This document shows positions 30,272 to 38,214 of a DNA stretch of 64,000 nt, in pieces. The translations under genes and the position numbers were made by a program. Under the pieces are notes generated by a model. It did no database searches. It worked only from the letters and a program-made list of their open reading frames with translations, and was not told where the DNA came from. Positions within the stretch are counted from its first letter, which is position 1; the number at the start of each line of letters is the position of its first letter. This DNA is from a bacterium (lineage in GTDB: Bacteria > Zhuqueibacterota > Zhuqueibacteria > Residuimicrobiales > Oceaniaggregativiventaceae): positions 124,001-188,000 of the forward strand of contig JAKQNP010000004.1 in the NCBI GenBank assembly GCA_029565675.1, given 5' to 3'.

Positions 30272-30736
30272 GTGAATTTAAAAAATGCCATAGAAACGCG
30301 CCGCCGCGATCGCCAGGAAAGCGATCTGGATCTGACCCCGGTGATGAATATCTTTCTGATCCTGATCCCTTTCCTGCTGTTGACTGCGGTATTTGTCAAA
30401 ATCGCCGTCCTGGAACTCTCGTTGCCCAATCTGGAGCGCCAGGGCGCGGTGGCTCAGCAGCAAGAAAGAAAAACCGTGGTGCTCAACTTTCTGTTTATCA
30501 AGGAAACCGGGTTTGAGGTCAGGAGTCCTGACCTGAAGTTGCCCGCCATTCCCAAAACCGCAGAGGGCTATGACTGGTCAACCCTGAGCGACCAGTTGAA
30601 AGCCGCCAAAAGCAAATACCCCGACTCGGAGGACATTATCATCGCTCCGGTCAATTCGATAACCTACGAAACCATCATTTCCGTGATGGACCGCTGCCGG
30701 GAATCCGGCTTTACCAATATATCGATCTCCGGTTAG
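30272..30736 (+). CDS. ExbD/TolR family protein (first)
   Basis: GTG start; RDRQESDLDLTPVMNIFLILIPFLLLTAVFVKIAVLELSLP: basic N-terminus, D-x-TP-x-MN motif, single TM. Confidence 0.85.
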   Translation: MNLKNAIETRRRDRQESDLDLTPVMNIFLILIPFLLLTAVFVKIAVLELSLPNLERQGAVAQQQERKTVVLNFLFIKETGFEVRSPDLKLPAIPKTAEGYDWSTLSDQLKAAKSKYPDSEDIIIAPVNSITYETIISVMDRCRESGFTNISISG

Positions 30737-30767
30737 TCGGTGCTGCAGCCGGAGGCAATCGCAAGAG

Positions 30768-31286
30768 ATGCCTATGACTCTTTTCATGCAATCCGCTCTT
30801 CCCAAAGTTTCGCGCAGCCGTCGATTGCGCAGCGGCACTTTCAAGCTGCGCCTGACCTCGATGATCGACATGTTTACAATCCTGCTGGTGTTTTTGCTCA
30901 AATCCTACAGCGCCGAAGGGCAGATCGTCACCATCACCCAGGACTTGCGCTTGCCTGAATCGACGTCGCAGACAAAACCCCGTGTCACTTCAGTGGTCGC
31001 CGTCACCCAGGCCTGGATTCTGCTCGACGGCAGGCCCCTCATCGGCGTTGATCAGGTGATGCAACAGAGCGGTTTTTTGATTCAGCCGTTGGTCGATGAA
31101 TTGTCCCGCTTGCGCGCAATTTCAGAAGGAATCGGCGAAATGTCCGCGCAGCTGGCCGGTTTCCAGGGATCTATCTCGATCCAGGCTGACCGCGAAATGA
31201 CCTTTGAACTGATCAAACGCATCATGCTGAGCTGCGGCAAGGTCGGCTACAACAACATGATGCTGACGGTGATGCAAGTCGACTAG
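30768..31286 (+). CDS. ExbD/TolR family protein (second)
   Basis: SGTFKLRLTSMIDMFTILLVFLLKSYSAEGQIVTITQDLRLPES. Confidence 0.85.
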   Translation: MPMTLFMQSALPKVSRSRRLRSGTFKLRLTSMIDMFTILLVFLLKSYSAEGQIVTITQDLRLPESTSQTKPRVTSVVAVTQAWILLDGRPLIGVDQVMQQSGFLIQPLVDELSRLRAISEGIGEMSAQLAGFQGSISIQADREMTFELIKRIMLSCGKVGYNNMMLTVMQVD

Positions 31287-31391
31287 TCGGCAGAAGCACA
31301 CCGCTGCTTTGCAAAACACGGGTTGCCCTGCATTGACCCCGGAAATAAACACAAAGGGCAAACCGCTTAAATAAAATGGGTCGTACTTAAA

Positions 31392-31417
31392 CCGGATTCG
31401 TTTGCAATCGAATCCGG
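31392..31417. repeat. Perfect 9-bp inverted repeat (hairpin)
   Basis: CCGGATTCG-TTTGCAAT-CGAATCCGG between the second tolR-like gene and the AgmX-like gene. Confidence 0.8.
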
Positions 31418-31436
31418 CCAAACTTCTCGAGATCGA

Positions 31437-32816
31437 ATGCCAAAGAGCCGAAAAAAAGCTGTCGTCAACTTGCAGATTTCCCAAGGCAGCAAAAATATCA
31501 CCCGCAACCTGCACAGCAGGGAATCGCTGACCATCGGCAAGAGTCCCAAAAACGATATTGTGGTGTATGGCGATTCTTTCCCGCGTTCTCTGCGGCTAAT
31601 GGACTGTTCCGACAGCGGCTGTACTTTGCGATTTGATTCGCAGGTGCGCGGCGAGATCAACTTCCAGGATGCTCAGCTGGATCTGCACAGCTTGATGGTG
31701 CACGAACTGCTGCCGGTCAAGGACGGCTATTGCCAGCTGCAAATTCAGCACGGCCGCCGCGGTCGCATCGAGGTCGGCGACGCGACGATCCAATTCCTCG
31801 TCAACGGCCAAACCGAGGCTGCAGACAATGAAAAATCCTATTCCTGGCTCAATGCCCAGGGAAAAGCGATCGGCAAAGATCTGCTGTTCAAAACCATCCT
31901 GGCATCGCTGATTGGCTTCGAGCTTTTGTTTGGTTTGTTTTTGCGCAACTATGATTTGCCCCTCCTGGAGCCACCGCGATTGGCAGAAGTGCCCAAACGC
32001 TTTGCCAAATTTATCCCCCCGCAGCAGCTTTCACTGCCTGATCAGCAGGTCGGCGCCACCACTGCAGGGGCTACCGGTGAGCAACAGGAAGGCGAGAAGA
32101 AATCCGGCGATGCCGAGAAGCGGCAAGGCCGCGAACGCCGCGGCGGCGCCGGCGGAGGTTCAGCGGAAGAATCGGTGTCCAGCAAAGGCTTGCTGGCCTT
32201 GATCGGTGGAACCGGCGAATCGAGCCACAGCGGCGGCGCAGCCGATTTTTTGATCGATCAGGGACTGGTACAGGAGCTCGATGACCTTATTGGACAAACG
32301 CCCCTGCGCAAAGGCGACGGCTACGGCAGAGGCAAAGGTGCGGGCATCGGGGACGGGCAACAGCCCGGAGATGCAATCGATGATCTGATGGACATGGGTC
32401 TGAGCGGCTCAATCGATGATTTGATCCAGGATGTGCAAAAGGTGGAATCGGTGGGCCTTGAAAAGAGGGGCAACGTCAACATCCAGGCGCCCGGCCGCAT
32501 ACGCGGTTCTGAAAGCGCCATGGGCTATCGCACTGCTGAATCGGTGATGTCGGTGATCCGAAGCCAGCAAGGCCGAGTCATGTATGCCTACAACAAACAC
32601 TTGCGCACCGATCCCGCCCTCGGCGGCAAAATCAGCCTCGATGTGACCATCGAAGCCAATGGACAGGTCTCACAAATCGACGTGGTTGAAACCAATATCA
32701 GCAATCTTGAATTTGTCCGCGAACTCGTCAATATCCTGCGCCGGCTGAAATTCGAAACAATTCCTGAAGGCTCCTTGACCGTCAACGTGCCCTTTGTTTT
32801 CAATCGGATCGAATGA
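31437..32816 (+). CDS. AgmX/PglI C-terminal (TonB-like) domain protein
   Basis: Cytoplasmic FHA-like N-terminus, central TM (LASLIGFELLFGLFL), Gly-rich linker, C-terminal SVMSVIRSQQGRVMYAYNKHLRTDPALGGKISLDVTIEANGQVSQIDVVETNISN. Confidence 0.75.
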   Translation: MPKSRKKAVVNLQISQGSKNITRNLHSRESLTIGKSPKNDIVVYGDSFPRSLRLMDCSDSGCTLRFDSQVRGEINFQDAQLDLHSLMVHELLPVKDGYCQLQIQHGRRGRIEVGDATIQFLVNGQTEAADNEKSYSWLNAQGKAIGKDLLFKTILASLIGFELLFGLFLRNYDLPLLEPPRLAEVPKRFAKFIPPQQLSLPDQQVGATTAGATGEQQEGEKKSGDAEKRQGRERRGGAGGGSAEESVSSKGLLALIGGTGESSHSGGAADFLIDQGLVQELDDLIGQTPLRKGDGYGRGKGAGIGDGQQPGDAIDDLMDMGLSGSIDDLIQDVQKVESVGLEKRGNVNIQAPGRIRGSESAMGYRTAESVMSVIRSQQGRVMYAYNKHLRTDPALGGKISLDVTIEANGQVSQIDVVETNISNLEFVRELVNILRRLKFETIPEGSLTVNVPFVFNRIE

Positions 32817-34212
32817 TCCCATCGGTGCGCCGATAATCCGTCGCTTGTATGCCCAGCGACTGCATCTTTTGCTGCAAGAACTGGCGCTTCATCTGTAAAA
32901 TTCTGGCTGCTGCGCTCACATTGCCGCCGCAGCGCTGCAGCGCCTCGCTGATCCATTGCCGCTCGAATTCGGCAATTGCCTGTTTCTTCATTGCTGTAAA
33001 CGATCGCCCGCCCAAATCGCCTTGAATCAACGGGGTCAACCCCGCTGCCCTGATTTCATCCGGCAGTTGGGCTGGCGTGATCCTCTCCCCCTCCGCCAAT
33101 ATCGCCGCCTGTTCCACCACATTCTGCAGTTGTCGTACATTGCCCGGCCAGGAAAACCGCTGCAACAGCGCCCGCGCAGCCGGATCGAAATCCCGCTCCG
33201 GCAATCGATGGCGATCGATCGATCGCTGCAAAAAATGGTCTGCCAACAACAAGACGTCCGCCTGCCGCTCCATCAGCGGCGGCAAATGGATCTCAACCAC
33301 TTTGATGCGGTAATAGAGATCGGCGCGAAACCGGCCTTGTTCGATCTCAAGGTTTAGATCCTTGTTGGTGGCACTGATCAAGCGAACGTCGGTATGGATG
33401 ACCTCCTTGCCGCCCAACCGCACCACCTGTTTGTCTTCCAGCACCCGCAGTATTTTCGCCTGCGTCTTCAAGTTCATGTCGGCAATCTCGTCCAAAAACA
33501 AGGTGCCACCATCGGCCAATTCGAATTTGCCTTTGCGCTGACTCACTGCTCCGGTAAAACTGCCCTTTTCATGGCCGAACAGCTCGCTTTCCACCAGATC
33601 TCTGGGAATGGCCGCACAATTCATGGTGATAAACGGTCCGTTCCGCCGCAAACTCGAACGATGAATCTGCTCGGCGGCCAGTTCCTTGCCGGTTCCGCTC
33701 TGCCCGGTGAGCAAAATCGTGACATCGGTTTGACTCACCTTGTCGATCAGGTTGCGCGTCCGCTGCATGGCTTCGCTCTCTCCGAGCAAGCGAATTTCCC
33801 CGGCATACTTGAGCTGACGCCGAAGCTGCGCGTTTTCCTGCTCCAGATGCCGTTTGTCCAGCGCTTTCTTGATCGTCAGCCGCAACTCGTCCAATTCATA
33901 CGGCTTGACGATATAATCGTAGGCACCCGCTTTCATCGCCTCCACAGCGATGCGCTCCGAGCCGTGCGCGGTTACCAGAATAAAGAGCGGCGCGCTCGCC
34001 TTTTTGTTCACTTCTTGCAGCAGCGCAATGCCGTCCATTTCAGGCATGCGGATGTCGCATAAAACCAAATCGGGATTCCATGCCTCGATTACAACGAGAG
34101 CTTCACGGCCATTTTCTGCGCTCTGCAACTCATACGCCCGACCGGCGAGTGCCCGCTGCATGCCGTAACGCGCGGTCGGTTCGTCATCGACTATCAAGAT
34201 CTTGTCCGTCAC
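32800..34212 (-). CDS. Sigma-54-dependent response regulator (NtrC family)
   Basis: Probable GTG start VTDKILIVDDEPTARYGMQ; VLCDIRMPEMDG, GQSGTGKELAAEQIH, GHEKGSFTGA, Fis-like HTH C-terminus. Confidence 0.93.
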   Translation of the reverse strand: MTDKILIVDDEPTARYGMQRALAGRAYELQSAENGREALVVIEAWNPDLVLCDIRMPEMDGIALLQEVNKKASAPLFILVTAHGSERIAVEAMKAGAYDYIVKPYELDELRLTIKKALDKRHLEQENAQLRRQLKYAGEIRLLGESEAMQRTRNLIDKVSQTDVTILLTGQSGTGKELAAEQIHRSSLRRNGPFITMNCAAIPRDLVESELFGHEKGSFTGAVSQRKGKFELADGGTLFLDEIADMNLKTQAKILRVLEDKQVVRLGGKEVIHTDVRLISATNKDLNLEIEQGRFRADLYYRIKVVEIHLPPLMERQADVLLLADHFLQRSIDRHRLPERDFDPAARALLQRFSWPGNVRQLQNVVEQAAILAEGERITPAQLPDEIRAAGLTPLIQGDLGGRSFTAMKKQAIAEFERQWISEALQRCGGNVSAAARILQMKRQFLQQKMQSLGIQATDYRRTDGIIRSD

Positions 34213-34213
34213 G

Positions 34214-36331
34214 TCATTCCGCCTGTTCCTGGCTCTGTTCGTTACACTTGAGATCAATCGTGAACTCTGTACCCCAACCTTTGCGGCTGTGGATTTTGAT
34301 CTCACCGCCGAGATCCGCCACATTGCGGCGCACGATCGTCAGTCCCAACCCGGCGCCGACTGCCTTGGTGGTGAAAAAGGGAGCAAATATTTTTTGCGTC
34401 AATTCGGGGTCGATGCCTGCGCCTTTGTCGCTCACGCGAATCTCCAGACGGCTCTCTTTCCTCTTTCCAGCCTGGGGTTGAACAACGCCGATCTGCACGG
34501 TCACTTGAGCGCCTTTTGGCGAAGCTTGCACCGCGTTGAGCAGCAAATTGAACAGAATCTCGCGCACCGCTTGCTGCGTCGCCAAAACCCGGCAAGGCTG
34601 GTCCGGAGAGATGACCTCGATGTGCACACCACTTTGCTCAGCCTGATGGCGCAACAATGAGGTGATATCCATGGCGATTTCTCGCACATCGATCTGCTCT
34701 GCATTGGACTGCGAAGGCCGGGCAAAACTCAACAGCTTTTCCAACACTTCATTCAAACGGTTGATCTCGGCCACCACCCGATGCAAGTCAGCCGCCTGTT
34801 CGGGATCGGCGCTTTCGCTCAACACCTGCACCAACACCTTGATCGATGAAAGCGGATTTTTGATCTCATGTGCAATCGTGGCGGCCAGCTGTCCCATGTT
34901 GCGCAGGTTTTCCGTCTGATAGATGCGCGATTCCATCTCCAATCGCTCCTGCACCAGACGGGCATATTCAAAGGCCAGCCCAACCTGATTGGCAAAAGTC
35001 TGCAGCACATCCATTTCTTCGTCAGTATATTCGTTGCCGTTCTGCCGCTCGCCCAGACCGATGAGGCCGGTTAGTTCCTGTTCGAAAGAGATCGGCACGG
35101 CCAGAGCGATGTTGTTTTGCTGCAGCGCCCACACCACCCGGTGATCGCGCATCTGCCGCCGCAGTCTGAAATGCCGGGTATTCTGCAGAGCCTGCACCAG
35201 CGGCTCGATCTGGACCAGCGTGGCGGTGCCTGCCGTTCTCAGGATGGTCAACCGGTCGCTGTCGAAACGAAACACCAAAATGGCATTCGCCTTGGCTTTG
35301 AAAACCGTGAGCAGAGCATCGCTCAGAGTGGCCAGCAAGCGATCCAGATCGACGATTCGGCTGATGCTGTCTGACAACTCGCGGAGCACCTGTTGATAAT
35401 AATAGCGCTCCTTGAAGAACAGCTTGTCCAGACGGTTTTGCAGGCGGGTGCGAAACGGCTGAAAAGCAAAGACCAACGCCACCAACAACAAGGCCTCGAT
35501 CAATGCCGAATTGATGTCCGGAAATTGTCCGAGATAGTCTCCCAGCCGCCTGATTCCAAGCAGATAGAGCGCCAGAACCAAACCATAGACAATGGAATAG
35601 ACCAGACTGGGTTTGACGACCAACCGGTAAAAGTTATAGCGATAGACATAATAAGCAAGCACTGCCATCGGATAGGCAGGTGACAGCCACATGAGCAAAA
35701 TAAAATACCTGCCGATATAGGGCAGCCGGAACAGGGGCAGGAGAAAAACCAGCAGCAGGCCAATGGCAATTCCTGCCAGCAGCTGATTCAAATCGCGGTA
35801 AAAATGCCGATCCGAAGGATCCGGCAAATGCGGGATGAATCGATGGCTGATCCACAGCGACAGGCAGATGGCGGCAATACCCCAAACGACGAATAACCGG
35901 CTGAGCAAAAGATCTGGAATCGGCAACAGCGGCCACTTTATTGGACTCAGCAGAAAAAAAAGAGCCGGCAAATAGGCTGCGGCAATTATCAGCCGTTGGC
36001 GCAGACTCAGCCGCAACGGCTGCGCCGATGTGTTGCGAAAAACAATGGCCAGGTAAACATGCAAAAGCGCGGACGGCATGAGAGCCAAACCGACCAGTGC
36101 GAACAGTTTGAAAAGCACCATCGCCGGGTAGGCCACCGAACCGAACAACAGCTCGGCCAACAGCGACAACAGGTTGGCGGCGTTCCAGATCGCACAACAC
36201 AGAAGAACCACCCCGAAAGCATAGTCATCGTAGCGCTTGGGGGTCTTTTTTAGCGACAAACTCAGCAGGATGAGGGTCAGGGCAGTGCCAAAACCAAAGC
36301 CCAGTACCGTCAAAACAATATAAAGCTGCAT
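34214..36331 (-). CDS. Membrane sensor histidine kinase (7TM-like, GAF, HisKA, HATPase)
   Basis: 705 aa; multiple N-terminal TMs, LAATIAHEIKNPLSSIKVLVQVL, ILFNLLLNAVQASP, DKGAGIDPELTQKIFAPFFTTKAVGAGLGLTIV. Confidence 0.92.
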   Translation of the reverse strand: MQLYIVLTVLGFGFGTALTLILLSLSLKKTPKRYDDYAFGVVLLCCAIWNAANLLSLLAELLFGSVAYPAMVLFKLFALVGLALMPSALLHVYLAIVFRNTSAQPLRLSLRQRLIIAAAYLPALFFLLSPIKWPLLPIPDLLLSRLFVVWGIAAICLSLWISHRFIPHLPDPSDRHFYRDLNQLLAGIAIGLLLVFLLPLFRLPYIGRYFILLMWLSPAYPMAVLAYYVYRYNFYRLVVKPSLVYSIVYGLVLALYLLGIRRLGDYLGQFPDINSALIEALLLVALVFAFQPFRTRLQNRLDKLFFKERYYYQQVLRELSDSISRIVDLDRLLATLSDALLTVFKAKANAILVFRFDSDRLTILRTAGTATLVQIEPLVQALQNTRHFRLRRQMRDHRVVWALQQNNIALAVPISFEQELTGLIGLGERQNGNEYTDEEMDVLQTFANQVGLAFEYARLVQERLEMESRIYQTENLRNMGQLAATIAHEIKNPLSSIKVLVQVLSESADPEQAADLHRVVAEINRLNEVLEKLLSFARPSQSNAEQIDVREIAMDITSLLRHQAEQSGVHIEVISPDQPCRVLATQQAVREILFNLLLNAVQASPKGAQVTVQIGVVQPQAGKRKESRLEIRVSDKGAGIDPELTQKIFAPFFTTKAVGAGLGLTIVRRNVADLGGEIKIHSRKGWGTEFTIDLKCNEQSQEQAE

Positions 36332-36345
36332 CGGAACCCTTCACC

Positions 36346-37356
36346 TCAGTCGAATTTAATCTTGAGCAGCTTCATCACGTTGTGGATCGGATTGAGCACG
36401 GTGACCTCATCCGAACCGGCAAAGAGCAATCCCACCGCGCGGTTTTCCTGGTCAACGATCAGCGAGCCTGAATCGCCCGGCTGCGACATATCCGAAGCGA
36501 GAATCTGGTGATCGAACACGGCGGTGCGATCGCCGCCATAGCCCACTTCGATGGTCGTATCGAGAACAGTAATTTTGCCTTTCGTCGAGGCGGTGGTGCG
36601 TCCGCACTTTTTGACCGCCATGCCGATGGCAGCCTCGGCAACCCCGCTGACGCTGCCAATTTTGTAGATCTCTTGCTTGACCAGTTCTTCTTCGAGCGGT
36701 TTGCCGAGCGCCGCATCGATCAGATTTTTAATCTCCTCCGGATGGGTGGTAAACCGGGAGGTGGAACCGAACAATTTGGCCAGCGCATTGAGCATCTGCA
36801 CCAGAGCGAGTGAAATGGCGCACTTGCTGGTTGTATTTTCCCCACCCATGTAATACAACGGCTGAAAGCGGTGCAGTCGGGCGATTACATCCTGGGGAAC
36901 CCGGCCGCCGTCCATAGGCCCGGGCTGCAGGATATCGTCTTCCAACTGAGCGTCATTGCTGTTGGCCAGCACATGATTGTTGGAGAGGATCAACAGCTCA
37001 TCGGTCTCGGCATCGCGCACCACCGCCCCCAGCGTGCCGGCGGTAATCGCATAATGGCCGGTGCTGATACCGCCGACGGCCGGACGCCAGCGATCGGTGG
37101 TGGTCGCCAGTGCGGTGATTTTGCCGGCCCGGCGCACATCCGTGCTCATTCCATCGATGGTCTGCGGCACCACGTCTTTTTTTTCCAGAGCCTGCAAAGG
37201 CTTTTTGTCGCGCACCAGGACCACCAGCGCCATTTCGTCGGTGACCTTGCCCCCGCTTTCCTTGTAACCGACCCCCACGCCGATGACATTCGCCTTGCGG
37301 CGAAGCTCCCGCTCCATTCGTTGTCGGATTTCTTGAACTTGTTCAAGCTCGGCCAT
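36346..37356 (-). CDS. Trypsin-like serine protease domain protein (no signal peptide)
   Basis: 336 aa; LILSNNHVLAN (His region) and QPGDSGSLIVD (catalytic Ser motif); VIGVGVGYKESGG at N-terminus. Confidence 0.6.
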   Translation of the reverse strand: MAELEQVQEIRQRMERELRRKANVIGVGVGYKESGGKVTDEMALVVLVRDKKPLQALEKKDVVPQTIDGMSTDVRRAGKITALATTTDRWRPAVGGISTGHYAITAGTLGAVVRDAETDELLILSNNHVLANSNDAQLEDDILQPGPMDGGRVPQDVIARLHRFQPLYYMGGENTTSKCAISLALVQMLNALAKLFGSTSRFTTHPEEIKNLIDAALGKPLEEELVKQEIYKIGSVSGVAEAAIGMAVKKCGRTTASTKGKITVLDTTIEVGYGGDRTAVFDHQILASDMSQPGDSGSLIVDQENRAVGLLFAGSDEVTVLNPIHNVMKLLKIKFD

Positions 37357-37626
37357 TAAGATCTCCTTTGCTTGTTTCTGCAGTACGGCCTGCCAAAGAA
37401 ATGCGGCGGATGGCCGTTCAAACTCATCCGAATCAGATCGCCATCCATTTCTTTAAATATAGCCATTCCGCATGACTAAGCAAGCAAATTTCTGCCGCCA
37501 ATCGGCCTGTGACTTGGTGTTTGCATTTCAGACGCAATTTTCTTAATTTCAACGGTTCCGCACACTGGTGTCCGGTAAATGGAAACCAGTGTGTTCTTCT
37601 GGCAAATCGATCAAGAGGTCAGGGCG

Positions 37627-38157
37627 ATGAAACGCACAAAAATGCTCACCCGTCTGGTTTTTTTGCTCTCGTTGACGCTGGCGATCGAAATGATCGGCCT
37701 GCCGCAACCCATTACAGGCCCGCTGGTCAATCTGATGCTGCTGCTCACCGCCTTGCTGCTCAACTCTGTCGCCGCAGTCATCCTCGGCCTTGCCACGCCA
37801 TTGATGGGTTTGCTTCGCGGTCAGCTGCCACCGATTCTGGCGCCGATGGTGCCGTTCATCATGCTTGCCAACGCGGTTTATATCTTGCTGTTTGCCATGC
37901 TGGCAAGCGCCGGGAAACAATCGCTGTCGCTCAAGCGGTGGCAGGGATGGATGGCCCTGGCAATCGCCGCAGCCGGCAAAACCCTGATTCTCTATGCAGC
38001 AGCAACACTGGTTGTGCCTCTGCTGTTCGGGCGACAGTTGCCGGAAGCGGTTATCGCCGCATTTACCTTTCCGCAGCTGATCACCGCCACAGTCGGCGGT
38101 GCCGCCGCCATCGGCATCTACCCTGCGCTCAGGCGTATTCTCGGCAACAACCGCTGA
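37627..38157 (+). CDS. Integral membrane protein (ECF-transporter S-component-like)
   Basis: MKRTKMLTRLVFLLSLTLAIEMIGLPQPITGPLVNLMLLLTALLLNSVAAVILGLATPLMGLLRG; 5-6 predicted TMs. Confidence 0.45.
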   Translation: MKRTKMLTRLVFLLSLTLAIEMIGLPQPITGPLVNLMLLLTALLLNSVAAVILGLATPLMGLLRGQLPPILAPMVPFIMLANAVYILLFAMLASAGKQSLSLKRWQGWMALAIAAAGKTLILYAAATLVVPLLFGRQLPEAVIAAFTFPQLITATVGGAAAIGIYPALRRILGNNR

Positions 38158-38214
38158 ACATCCGAACGAGGAGCCACCGAATTCTGTCCAGGTCCCATTC
38201 GACGATAACCCGAT

